NCBI RefSeq assembly: GCF_001243895.1
Contig: NZ_LN851186.1
Location: 3,696,423-3,760,422 of the forward strand
From: Bacillus testis
Lineage (GTDB): Bacteria > Bacillota > Bacilli > Bacillales > DSM-1321
Direction of reading: 5' to 3'
DNA length: 64,000 nt
In this document: positions 27,593 to 36,276 of the stretch, in pieces
Numbering within the stretch: the first letter of the stretch is position 1
Layout: the number at the start of each line of letters is the position of its first letter
The notes under the pieces: generated by a model
Told to the model about the DNA's origin: nothing
What the model saw: the letters and a program-made list of their open reading frames with translations, nothing else
Databases searched by the model: none
Translations under genes and position numbers: made by a program

Positions 27593-30139
27593 TTATTTCA
27601 CTTCCACCCAAATCTCCTGATTATCTTCTTTAATATAATCATGGGCATTGCTAGCTTCAGTGATGTGGTAATATGCCCAATGATTTTTCTTTACATCTGT
27701 ATAATCTTTCACATTCGTTCCCTTGATGCTGTCTTCATTTATAATTCTATCAAGCATACTATTCACTATTTTTACTGCTTCTGCGCGGTTGATTTGCTGT
27801 TCTGGCTTAAATGTGCCATCCGCATATCCATTGATCCATCCATTTTTGTAAGCAGTTGAAATATAAGCACTTGCCCAATGGTCTGCAGGCACATCGGTAA
27901 ATATTTTTTCTGCCTTGGCTTCAACTTTGCTGAATCTGCTTGCAATCACTGTGAACTCGGCCCGTGTGATAGGAGCTTCCGGTCTGAAAGTACCATCGCT
28001 ATATCCACTTATAATTTTATACTTTTCTAGATAGCCAATATAATCGGAATACCATTTTTCCTGTTTTACATCTTTAAATGTAGATGGATACACTTGATTC
28101 ATATTCATTTTTTCAGCGATTAATCTTGCAAAGATTGCAGCAACTTCTCCTCTTGTCACCGATTTTTCCGGGCGGAAAGAGCCGTCTTTGAAGCCGACCA
28201 CATAAGCAATATGGTCTTTTTTATTCAATTCTGGCTGCTGGCCGCTTTTATCTGTCCATATTGCATAAAGTGTAAGATCAGATTTCGGCATAGTTACCAA
28301 ATCTCCAGGATTATAATGCTGACCACTTCCATCTTTCTCTGTTGCCCAATACTTGAACTCTTTTCCTTCTGGCACTATTATATTTGTCAGGTCTGCTGCT
28401 TTAAATTGTTCCCCCGGTGATTTAGGCGATTCTGTCGGGGTTTGGCCATCTCCGCCATTTAAATCATAAATGACATTGTGTTTTTCTATCACCACTGGAG
28501 GTGACGGCGGTGTCGACTTTTGTTCGAACACGGCTGTTAAAGTCATATCACCTATTGGCGTCAATACTTCGCCTGGTTTATATAGTTTTCCGTTGGATTC
28601 CCAACCGATAAACTCTTTTCCCGCCGGCGGAATAATAGTTGTTGGTGCAACTACGATTATCGACTTTCCCGCTTCGACTACTTGTTTGGCAGGTGCTGTT
28701 CCTTCACCTTTGCCTTTATCGTAGATGACCGTATAAGTTGTCACCGGTTGATCCTTATAGATGGCTGTCAATTGCAGGTTTCCTTCCGGCACAATGGTTG
28801 CACCCGCATCATATCTCTTACCATTCTGATCTTCCCATTGGTCGAAAATCTGACCAGTTGGAGGAACTAGATTTGCCGGTTGCGACAATTTAACTTCTTT
28901 GCCTTTTTCTACTGTTTGGCTCTCTGGTGCTGTTCCTTCACCTTTGCCTTTATCGTAGGTGACCGTATAGGTTGTCACCGGTTGATCCTTATAGATGGCT
29001 GTCAATTGCAGGTTTCCTTCCGGCACAATGGTTGCACCTGCATCGTATCTCTTACCGTTCTGATCTTCCCATTGGTCAAAAATCTGACCAGTTGGAGGAA
29101 CTAGATTTGTTGGTTGTGACAATTTAACTTCTTTGCCTTTTTCTACTGTTTGGCTCTCTGGTGCTGTTCCTTCACCTTTGCCTTTATCGTAGGAGATTTC
29201 GTATACAGTCTCCTCTTTCTTTGTTTTTTCATATTTTGCTTTTACAATGGCATTCTCTTTGCCTAGTGTAAATGTCGTTTCTTCTTTTGTTCGATCTTGA
29301 AAATCACCTGTCCCAGACACCAATTCCCATCCTTCAAATGTGTATGTGTAGCCGTCTTCCTTGGTTATCTTAGGACTGATATTTACAGAACTATTTGGTG
29401 TTTGATCATACTTATATTCTGTGTCTGTTACCTCTCCATTGATTTCTGTTTCTACAATCAAATCCACCTTATCGTTCTCTGTAACAGGTTTCCACTGGGC
29501 ATAAAGAACAGCAGTGGTATTGGCTTGCAACAGTATATTTCCTTTTTCAGAATAAGAATTTCCTTGACTATCCTTCCATCCAGTAAATACAAATCCTGGC
29601 TGAGGTGAAAACATATTTGTCTTTACTTCTGTATTTCTTATACTCGCATAATTCTTATATTGATAAGTGACTTCTTCCCCAATACCGCCATTCGGATTAT
29701 ACTTTAACCAAAAAGTATAGTTGCCGGTTTGCGGACCGTCCGGGATGATACCACCACCACTTTCTCCTCCGCCGTTGCCAGAAAAGTAGTACACTAATGT
29801 AGCTCCTGACGAATGGATTAAAGCTGTGGATCCCGGCTGATACTGTCCTGAGCTTATGGAAGTAACATATACATAATCCAGCTTACCATAATCAGAGAAC
29901 CCGACTTCTTCAGGTGTAGGGATTTTGTAGCTGTTATTTGAGTAGTATGGAACTTCCACTTCAATATAATTCGGGCTATTATAAGTCGGCCCGTTAAAAG
30001 AACCACCGTTTACATTCGTGCCGTATATCTTAATACGCACTACCTTATTAGCAGCTTCTGCAACGCTACTGAAATCAGGCACAAAACCAAGTAACAATAC
30101 AAAACTGACTAATACACAAAAAAGTTTCTTCAGTTTCAT
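27593..30139 (-). CDS. InlB B-repeat surface protein with C-terminal SLH domains
   Basis: About 848 residues from an ATG at 30139 (AGGAGGT six bases upstream; the frame is open to 30175). Signal peptide MKLKKLFCVLVSFVLLLGF with cleavage near AEAAN, unlike the signal peptides of the N-terminal SLH proteins. Residues about 130-640 are Listeria-Bacteroides (InlB B-type) repeats, each ending in a W-x-D/E-x-x-G-x-x-Y pattern. Two units are nearly identical 78-residue copies. Three canonical SLH domains close the protein (VTRGEVAA, ITRAEFTV, INRAEAVK). It is probably wall-bound and adhesin-like, displayed through its C-terminus. The different signal peptide and SLH type suggest another origin than its neighbours. 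Confidence 0.9.
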   Translation of the reverse strand: MKLKKLFCVLVSFVLLLGFVPDFSSVAEAANKVVRIKIYGTNVNGGSFNGPTYNSPNYIEVEVPYYSNNSYKIPTPEEVGFSDYGKLDYVYVTSISSGQYQPGSTALIHSSGATLVYYFSGNGGGESGGGIIPDGPQTGNYTFWLKYNPNGGIGEEVTYQYKNYASIRNTEVKTNMFSPQPGFVFTGWKDSQGNSYSEKGNILLQANTTAVLYAQWKPVTENDKVDLIVETEINGEVTDTEYKYDQTPNSSVNISPKITKEDGYTYTFEGWELVSGTGDFQDRTKEETTFTLGKENAIVKAKYEKTKKEETVYEISYDKGKGEGTAPESQTVEKGKEVKLSQPTNLVPPTGQIFDQWEDQNGKRYDAGATIVPEGNLQLTAIYKDQPVTTYTVTYDKGKGEGTAPESQTVEKGKEVKLSQPANLVPPTGQIFDQWEDQNGKRYDAGATIVPEGNLQLTAIYKDQPVTTYTVIYDKGKGEGTAPAKQVVEAGKSIIVVAPTTIIPPAGKEFIGWESNGKLYKPGEVLTPIGDMTLTAVFEQKSTPPSPPVVIEKHNVIYDLNGGDGQTPTESPKSPGEQFKAADLTNIIVPEGKEFKYWATEKDGSGQHYNPGDLVTMPKSDLTLYAIWTDKSGQQPELNKKDHIAYVVGFKDGSFRPEKSVTRGEVAAIFARLIAEKMNMNQVYPSTFKDVKQEKWYSDYIGYLEKYKIISGYSDGTFRPEAPITRAEFTVIASRFSKVEAKAEKIFTDVPADHWASAYISTAYKNGWINGYADGTFKPEQQINRAEAVKIVNSMLDRIINEDSIKGTNVKDYTDVKKNHWAYYHITEASNAHDYIKEDNQEIWVEVK
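28714..29181 (-). repeat. Two near-identical 234-bp tandem repeats (78 aa)
   Basis: Two consecutive 234-base units inside the InlB-repeat gene differ at only a few positions, and the phase of the start of the next unit (29181, 28947, 28713) is exactly 234. The outer units are related but diverged. Confidence 0.85.
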
Positions 30140-30384
30140 TAGCTGACCTCCTCTTAAGATGTATGAAGCAAACATGTTCCCTTCGACTTAATTATAAAAA
30201 TATTCAATTAGCTATTGTGGTGTTTTCATAAGATGTAAGTAAATCTTTTTATCTACGATACATGAAATTCAAAATTGAAATTACACAAATAAAATTTTGT
30301 CCATTTTTATAAAATCGCTATTATTCTCCAGATATATCTAACACATCAGATTAGCCGTTTCATATATCATCATTAAATATGAAA

Positions 30385-30444
30385 CAAAAAAACACCTTAC
30401 ATTGAATTGTTATGTATTCATTAACCTATTTTCAATGTAAGGTA
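30385..30444. terminator. Bidirectional terminator after S-layer remnant
   Basis: 13-bp stem ACCTTACATTGAA and complement with a 24-base loop, T7 on the minus strand and T6 on the plus strand. Confidence 0.75.
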
Positions 30445-30482
30445 TTTTTTATTTTACTTCTTGATTTACATTGGCTTTATAA

Positions 30483-30962
30483 TTACTTCACGTTAATATT
30501 TAGTGTTGTAACCGCAATTGTATTGTCGATGCTACGTTTTTCTCCACTGATAACACGGAATAAAATTTCTCCATGATCTCCTTGAGCAGTGGTATAGCTG
30601 CCTCCAGCATTGCTAATATCCACGATTTTTTTGATAGGCAATCCTGGATGCACTGTTGTTGAACCAGAAAGTACTTCAGCAGCAACATAACCTAATACAG
30701 GTTCATCTTTGGAGTCAAAATTCCCATCATTATTCAAGTCAATGTAAATTTTTAATGCATTTTCATATACTCCACTTCCGCTGCCGTGTTGCATAAAGTG
30801 AGTTTCAGCTAAACGCACTTTTTCAGCTACATTCTTATCGTGCTCGATACCATAAACGATAGGATCTTTATCTCGACCATCTACACGAACATCCAGCACA
30901 TCATTTACAGATACATTTTTTCCAGCGTAATCGATTGTCTCAGTCTCTTTGAAAGTTACCTT
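30483..30962 (-). pseudogene. 3' fragment of an S-layer paralogue
   Basis: About 160 codons that match the C-terminus of the intact S-layer gene just upstream (31099-33777). KVTFKETETIDYAGKNVSV corresponds to KVNFKDTSETITYNGKKVTV; LDVRV, IVYGIEHDKN, AYID/IYIDLNNDGNFD and GEILFRVIS also have partners there. There is no signal peptide, SLH domain or usable start. It lies 16 bases beyond the terminator region of that gene. It is a truncated tandem duplicate; divergence (well under full identity) shows it is not recent. Confidence 0.75.
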
Positions 30963-31053
30963 TGAGAGCTTGGATGGATCATTAGCGTGTATTGCTTTGA
31001 GCCTTGGGAAGGTAATAGACTGAATTTGATGGTCTCTTTTCGATGATCCTAGT

Positions 31054-31082
31054 AAAAGCCCTGCAGAATCTGCAGGGCTTTT
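31054..31082 (-). terminator. Terminator of S-layer gene A
   Basis: Perfect 12-bp stem AAAAGCCCTGCA and complement around GAATC, 17 bases after the stop at 31099. Confidence 0.85.
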
Positions 31083-31098
31083 ACGTTAAATACATCTA

Positions 31099-33777
31099 TT
31101 ATTTATTCGGCACATCGATTTTCAATGTAGTAGATGCTAGAGTTTCTAGATCAGTGAAATGTCCATCTCCGTTAGCATCAGTGATGACACGGAATAGGAT
31201 TGTTCCTTTTTCACCGTATGCTGTAGTGTATACACCATCTCCATCAACACGGATATCTTTGATAACCGGATTGATGATTCCGTCTGGACGGTTTGGATGG
31301 TCTGGACGGTCAATAGAAGAACCAGTAAGAACTTCTGCTTTCACGTGTGCAATTACTTTCTCACCGCGATCATAGTGGCCATTATCATTTTTATCGATAT
31401 ATGCTTTTAATGGATTATGAACTTGGTATCTATCTGCTAAATTATAATTTTCCCAAATAGAAGTTGATGTTAGGCGTACAGGTGCAATTGTATTTTCATT
31501 ATGCTCTAAGCCATATACAATTGCATCTTTACCGTGATCACTTGCACGTACATCCAAGACGTCAGCAACAGTTACTTTTTTGCCATTGTAAGTGATTGTT
31601 TCAGATGTATCTTTAAAGTTTACTTTGGTAGTCACAGTATTTTCTTTAGTAATTGTCACTGTGAAGCTGTGTTTAAGGTTTCCAGCGTAATCCAAGATTT
31701 TGATATCAGTGGATCCAGCTTTTTGGCCTGTTACAGTAAATGACTGCTTGTCACGGCTTAAGTGGATGCTGGCTACGCTTGGATCTACAGCTTTCACTGT
31801 ATATGCAGCTTGGTTAGCTGGATCAGCATGCTCAGTTAATAGTACATTGCCGTTGTAAGCTCCATCTTCATTTAGATGAGTAACTTGGTATCCACGACTT
31901 GAGCCTACAGCGAATGTGTCAGATTCTCCTAAAGAACCAACTGTTTTTTCAACGATTGTTTTCACATGGTTATCTTTTACCGTTACACCCACATCAACGC
32001 TTCCAAGCTTTTTGCCTGATAGATCCTTGAAGTAGATTGTGCCTTCCCCTGCAGTCAAACCTACGATATCAAGTCCGCAGTATGTTTTGCCGTCATGGTT
32101 TGTCCATACTTTTGAAACAGAAACAATCGGTTTATGGTTAGCTGTTTGCGGTGCATCGACTGTTACAAAATCGCCTGTCCAGAAATCAGGAACATTGATT
32201 GGGTCACCATATTGGTCCATCGTTGTTACTTCAATTGTTCTCTTTTTACCTTTAACAAGGTCGAATTTCTCTTCGGATGGAGTAACAGATGTTACTTCAC
32301 GTTCTACATTTGTTACAATGAAATCGAATGTTTTTGTTACTTTGCCGATTTTCACAGTGATTGTTGCTGTACCTTTAGTATTTGCACGGAAATTGATATC
32401 TCCATTTTTGTTAGATACAGAAATGACAGCATCGTTAGATGAACTTACTTCAACAAGTTCTTTTGGTAAAGATACATTTGTTTTACCGCCAGCGTTACCG
32501 ATGACATCAGTCACGTCTAATGCTTCGCCGATTACTAATGTAGAGCTGTGTTGAGTGAATCCGCTTGTGTTGCGTAGCTCTAAGCTGTTGATTGCAGTTG
32601 TAGCTGTCTCAACGTCAACAATGGAAATTGTTTTTTGAGAAGAAGCAACAATTTTACCATCTTTCTCGATTTGAACTTCAACTGTGTAATCGCCGATTTT
32701 ATTTGTTTTGCTTAACAATCCAGTGTTGCAAGTATGTCTGTCGCCATCAAAGATTCTAGCAGGTCCGCCGAACTCATCTGTTGCTACGAACGTTACTTTG
32801 TAACCAGCCTGGCGAAGATACTCTGTATCCGCAGGAACTGGAGAGCCGTTCACAGAGAAAGTCAATTGTTGACCGTCTTTGTTGTCGTCATAAGTTCCCT
32901 CATGTAAGTTAATAGAAGAGATAGAGAAATCAAATGTGAATTTAACTTCTTTTGTTTCTCCGTTAAGGTTTACTTTTAATATTTGCCCTGTGCCTGAAGC
33001 GAATTTAGATTCGAACACAACTGTTGCAGAAGTTCCATCTGTGCTTGGTGTAACAGAAACAACTTTGTTGCCGGCAAGCGTGATGTCTTCAGCTTTCAAT
33101 TGATTTAAGTGTGTTCCAGTAAGAACCACTGTATTTGTATCGATAGCAGTCACTTTTTCTACAGTTGCAACTACTTTATGTTTTACTTGGTCAGCTTTGT
33201 ATAGGAAGATTGCATAATCACCGCGTTTAGCGTTTTGCTCAGTACCGAATTGAGTTTCGCTTACACCGTTTGTAATGCCATTGGCTACAAGAGCTGAAAC
33301 TGCTTCTTTGTAACGGTCAGATACATCTGTGAATTTTGAATCGGCTTCACCTTTAAGATCGAATCCTTTTTGGATCATGATCGCCAATTCTCCACGAGTG
33401 ATTAAGTCTTGGGAACCGAATGTAGTAGCTGTTTTACCGTTTGTAATGCCAGCTGCTTTTAGTGCATTCACGTATTTGGCAGCACGCTCAGGAACATCTG
33501 TAAAGCCTGAAGCAGGTGCTTTTTCAAGATCAAGCTCTAACACTTGTGCCAAAAGCACTGCTGCATCAACACGTTTGATATTTTCTTGCACACCGAATTG
33601 AGTTTCTGTAAGACCTTTTGCTCCTTTTGAAACAACAAAGTCCACTGCCTCTTTATATTTAGCAGAAACATCTGTGAATGTTGCTGCAGATGCAAGTGGC
33701 GCTACAGCTCCTGCTACTAATGTTGCCGTAGCGGCAGTCGCTACAAATTTGCGGTAAGATTTTGGTTGGTAAGCCAT
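31099..33777 (-). CDS. S-layer protein A (SLH)
   Basis: 892 residues. GGGGAGGATT lies upstream of the ATG. Signal peptide MAYQPKSYRKFVATAATATL, cleavage near PLASAATF. Three SLH domains (about 30-205: IKRVDAAV, ITRGELAI, AKRGDYAI), then about 680 residues of beta-rich Ig-like repeats; the C-terminal domain carries Asp-rich stretches AYIDKNDNGHYDRGE and DANGDGHFTD that look like calcium-binding loops. AT-biased codons and a long upstream region indicate high expression. SLH binding to the wall polysaccharide and SecA2 export are inferred from family and context. Two Cys residues (in a CNTG and a CGLD context) are unusual for an S-layer protein. Confidence 0.92.
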   Translation of the reverse strand: MAYQPKSYRKFVATAATATLVAGAVAPLASAATFTDVSAKYKEAVDFVVSKGAKGLTETQFGVQENIKRVDAAVLLAQVLELDLEKAPASGFTDVPERAAKYVNALKAAGITNGKTATTFGSQDLITRGELAIMIQKGFDLKGEADSKFTDVSDRYKEAVSALVANGITNGVSETQFGTEQNAKRGDYAIFLYKADQVKHKVVATVEKVTAIDTNTVVLTGTHLNQLKAEDITLAGNKVVSVTPSTDGTSATVVFESKFASGTGQILKVNLNGETKEVKFTFDFSISSINLHEGTYDDNKDGQQLTFSVNGSPVPADTEYLRQAGYKVTFVATDEFGGPARIFDGDRHTCNTGLLSKTNKIGDYTVEVQIEKDGKIVASSQKTISIVDVETATTAINSLELRNTSGFTQHSSTLVIGEALDVTDVIGNAGGKTNVSLPKELVEVSSSNDAVISVSNKNGDINFRANTKGTATITVKIGKVTKTFDFIVTNVEREVTSVTPSEEKFDLVKGKKRTIEVTTMDQYGDPINVPDFWTGDFVTVDAPQTANHKPIVSVSKVWTNHDGKTYCGLDIVGLTAGEGTIYFKDLSGKKLGSVDVGVTVKDNHVKTIVEKTVGSLGESDTFAVGSSRGYQVTHLNEDGAYNGNVLLTEHADPANQAAYTVKAVDPSVASIHLSRDKQSFTVTGQKAGSTDIKILDYAGNLKHSFTVTITKENTVTTKVNFKDTSETITYNGKKVTVADVLDVRASDHGKDAIVYGLEHNENTIAPVRLTSTSIWENYNLADRYQVHNPLKAYIDKNDNGHYDRGEKVIAHVKAEVLTGSSIDRPDHPNRPDGIINPVIKDIRVDGDGVYTTAYGEKGTILFRVITDANGDGHFTDLETLASTTLKIDVPNK

Positions 33778-33794
33778 TAAATGAATCCTCCCCA

Positions 33795-33838
33795 GATTTT
33801 TATTTATCTATCTAATTGATAGATAGTAATGAATAAAA
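33795..33838 (-). promoter_or_regulatory. Leader hairpin next to S-layer A ribosome binding site
   Basis: Minus strand: outer arms TTTTTATT / AATAAAAA and inner arms TATCTATC / GATAGATA around AATTA, ending about 6 bases before GGGGAGG. Confidence 0.5.
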
Positions 33839-33877
33839 AACATGTTTTACATCGGTATAGAAATCAACTCAATATAA

Positions 33878-33903
33878 TTATTAGTGAAATATTTCACTAA
33901 TAA
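33878..33903. promoter_or_regulatory. Perfect 26-bp palindrome in S-layer A upstream region
   Basis: Arm TTATTAGTGAAAT repeated as its exact complement without spacer, about 100 bases before the start codon. It could be an operator for a dimeric repressor or an mRNA hairpin. Confidence 0.55.
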
Positions 33904-34293
33904 AAAGCTGTTTCAACGCTATACCTTCGTCTAACACAAATTATATTAAATATATCAATAAAATATAATATTAATTATTTAAATAATTTTCGGATAAAAT
34001 AAGGCTGTTTTCTTTTTTAGTTAATTCCTTTATCTTGCATTTGTCCCAATCACACCCTCAATATGGATATAATCTTCCGATATCCGATAACTTTTTCCTT
34101 CTTTTTGCAGTTATTAGCAATAATGCAAACACCCCGCGAATAATTTGTGTTGCAATAGTGAAAAAGACACAAGTATAAAGTGAAGCTTTAATCGGTAGGT
34201 ACTCCACCAATTATTAGTTGATCCATTCGGATTCTTATTGGCGTTTATCCCCCCCGTGTTGAACCGGGAGTTTTAGCGCCGGTTGGAATTGGA

Positions 34294-34326
34294 CAAAAAA
34301 AGCTACCAGCGCCGCTGATAGCTTTT
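34294..34326 (-). terminator. Terminator of DUF2179 gene
   Basis: Stem AGCTATCAGCG / CGCTGGTAGCT followed by T7 on the minus strand, directly after the stop at 34334. Confidence 0.85.
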
Positions 34327-34333
34327 CTTCACT

Positions 34334-34876
34334 TTATTTCTGTTTCTCATCAAATTTCTTCTTGCGTTTTTTCATGTTGCTGACCATATAACCGCCAATA
34401 AACCGCCGAGGTTCATAGGAAATGATGAATGCATGAGGTTCATATTCACGGATCAGCTCGATCAAGCTGTCCTCCATATTCCGCTTCGTCAAAATTTCAA
34501 GTTTGTACCGCTTACTTTCGAAACCTTCGACAGAAATGATGGTCACCCCATATCCTTCAACCCGCAAATGATCAATCAAGTCTTGATTCCGCGTCGGCAA
34601 GTTCACATTAAATGTCGTATAGCCGATGGCAAGTTTCTGTTCGATGGCTGTACCAATCAAAATCCCTAAGCCAAAGCCAATCGCATACACGAGCATACCT
34701 AAGAATGATTGGTCTCCATTAAAGACAATAGAAAGGCCAAACACATAAATCAACGCTTCAACAAACCCAAGCAGGGCGGCCGGTACCCTCAACTGTTTGA
34801 CTAAGAAAATCGTCCGTAACGTAAAACAAGGAACATAAATCAGCTGCAGTATCAGAATCAGTATTATATCTTTCAT
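34334..34876 (-). CDS. UPF0316 / DUF2179 membrane protein (YebE-like)
   Basis: 180 residues: three N-terminal membrane segments (to about residue 75) and a cytosolic alpha/beta domain of the DUF2179 type (about 95-160, GYGVTIISVEGFESKRYKLEILTKR), ending in a basic tail. This is the conserved UPF0316 family of Firmicutes (YebE in B. subtilis). Its biochemical role is not known. The DUF2179 domain is related to small ligand-binding regulatory domains, so a membrane sensor or channel is possible. Single gene with its own terminator. Confidence 0.85.
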   Translation of the reverse strand: MKDIILILILQLIYVPCFTLRTIFLVKQLRVPAALLGFVEALIYVFGLSIVFNGDQSFLGMLVYAIGFGLGILIGTAIEQKLAIGYTTFNVNLPTRNQDLIDHLRVEGYGVTIISVEGFESKRYKLEILTKRNMEDSLIELIREYEPHAFIISYEPRRFIGGYMVSNMKKRKKKFDEKQK

Positions 34877-35201
34877 GGATTACTCCCTCATCCTTTAGTA
34901 AGATTGGAATTCTACCAGTCTATACGAGAATTCACTTAATTCCAAATAAAAAGATTATAATAAGAGGAAAGGGTTGGTTTCCTGGCTGTGAACGGATGCA
35001 TGTATGTTAAATAAAGCTACAATAATCAACACTCTCGCCCAATTTATGTAAGACTTATTCGTATAAATACTCTATAATGAATCACATAAGATTTATTCCC
35101 CATACTATATAGCAGTATTCATATTTTCGCAGAAAGTGTTCAAGCTTTTATTATATAGAAGGTACTTATATATAAACGTAAATTACTTCCAGGATGTGAT
35201 A
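34877..35201. other. Divergent intergenic region, no gene
   Basis: AT-rich region between the divergent DUF2179 and first sinR genes. The sinR frame is open upstream to 35136 but without a ribosome binding site there. No other structure seen. Confidence 0.4.
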
Positions 35202-35531
35202 ATGTTGAAAATTGGAGATCGAGTTAAGAAGATACGGGTAGAGAAGAAGATGTCTATGTCAGAGCTTGCTGAAAAAGCGGGGGTTGCTAAATCGTATCTA
35301 AGTTCTTTGGAGAGGAATCTACAAAACAATCCTTCTGTCCAATTCTTAGAAAAGATCACAAAAGTTCTGGGTGTACCTGTAGATTCATTATTATATGATG
35401 AGCAGAAAGATGAAGAACCACTGGATCATGAGTGGCTTGAAATTGTGGAGGAAGCCATGAAATCAGGCGTCTCAAAAGAGGAATTCAGAAGTTTCATCGA
35501 GTTCAATAAATGGAAACAAAATAAGGAATGA
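35202..35531 (+). CDS. sinR: SinR-family transcriptional regulator (copy 1)
   Basis: 109 residues from the ATG at 35202 (AGGATG upstream). It matches B. subtilis SinR throughout: N-terminal XRE-type helix-turn-helix (LSELAEKAGVAKSYLSS-like, here MSELAEKAGVAKSYLSSLER) and a C-terminal SinI-like dimerisation domain (HEWLEIVEEAMKSGVSKEEFRSFIEF). SinR represses matrix genes such as those for SipW/TasA and exopolysaccharide, and is itself inhibited by SinI. A SinI-like gene lies tail-to-tail 48 bases downstream. The matrix-type genes it may control fill 36-41 kb. Confidence 0.88.
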   Translation: MLKIGDRVKKIRVEKKMSMSELAEKAGVAKSYLSSLERNLQNNPSVQFLEKITKVLGVPVDSLLYDEQKDEEPLDHEWLEIVEEAMKSGVSKEEFRSFIEFNKWKQNKE

Positions 35532-35579
35532 ACAATAAAAGACCCTTGGCGATCTTCACAAAGGGCATATTAGTCATAT

Positions 35580-35741
35580 TCATTTTGGCCTCTGCTCATT
35601 TCTTTCATTCATAATGCGTTGGGGCTGTTCTTTTATAAAGGCAAGCACCTGGCTTTTCGTAACCCCTGTATCCCTCGCTGCCTTCATCAGCTCCAACCAT
35701 TCGCTGTCATACATATTCCTCTCTTTTCTCTCCTCCACCAT
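35580..35741 (-). CDS. sinI: SinI-like antirepressor (53 aa)
   Basis: 53-residue protein too short for routine ORF calling. ATG at 35741 is preceded by AGGAGGG seven bases upstream. The core YDSEWLELMKAARDTGVTKSQ aligns with the SinI dimerisation helices (DQEWVELMVEAKEANISPEE in B. subtilis) and with the C-terminal domain of the neighbouring SinR. SinI binds SinR one to one and blocks DNA binding. In B. subtilis sinI precedes sinR in tandem; here the two genes converge, so they cannot be one transcript. Antisense overlap of their 3' ends is possible. Confidence 0.8.
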   Translation of the reverse strand: MVEERKERNMYDSEWLELMKAARDTGVTKSQVLAFIKEQPQRIMNERNEQRPK

Positions 35742-36073
35742 CGTCTTGCCCTCCTAAAATACCCTTGTACTTTAGGCAATCCAGCCGTCATAGCAAATCG
35801 TAGATATTTGCCTTAGACCTGTAACTTTGCGGCCTTATTTTTCAATAAGTGTGCCTTTTCTTGTAACCATAGAGTTGGATCATATGCTATACAATTAATC
35901 AGTTTGGTTCGTGGTGTTAAATGTTTGTACAAATCAATCAGTAAAGGATGTATTTTTTCATATACTCTTTTATTACTATCTATTATACAATCATTCTCGC
36001 AAAAATAAGATAAACATAGTGGAAATGTATCATATATTTACTGACACCATTTGACTAATTCTAACAATAACTA
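35742..36073. other. Intergenic region, no gene
   Basis: AT-rich stretch between the zinc-ribbon gene (ending 36074) and sinI, both on the minus strand. It presumably holds the sinI promoter; no terminator or further gene is evident. Confidence 0.35.
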
Positions 36074-36265
36074 TTACTTTACACCTATAAACAAAGAATT
36101 ATTACCTACATACGTTTGTTGGTTACGTCGAACTCTCTCAAATAATTCAGCATCCATCGCTTTCGCTTTTGTAAGATCTTCTCCACATATAGGGCAGAGC
36201 CATAAGTCTGTTGAACAACTTCCAAATGAAGGCCGCTTGCATTTATGACAATCCTTACGATACAT
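36074..36265 (-). CDS. Small zinc-ribbon protein
   Basis: 63 residues with AGGAGG upstream of the ATG, beginning 11 bases after the stop of the LPXTG gene, so probably the last gene of that operon. It has two Cys pairs, CHKC near residues 6-9 and CPIC near 24-27, plus one further Cys, which suggests a small zinc ribbon. No signal peptide. I do not recognise a characterised family. A cytosolic DNA- or protein-binding role is only a guess. Confidence 0.6.
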   Translation of the reverse strand: MYRKDCHKCKRPSFGSCSTDLWLCPICGEDLTKAKAMDAELFERVRRNQQTYVGNNSLFIGVK

Positions 36266-36276
36266 ATCGTTTCCTC

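Larger units (their letters stand above)
33778..34293. other. Promoter and leader region of S-layer gene A
   Basis: Over 500 AT-rich bases without a gene. It holds a stem next to the ribosome binding site (33795-33838) and a perfect palindrome at 33878-33903. Confidence 0.5.

Noticed and set aside
28682..29104. Repeats that might suggest a CRISPR-like array
   Set aside because: Units are 234-base coding repeats in frame with the InlB-type domains and have no short repeat/spacer structure.
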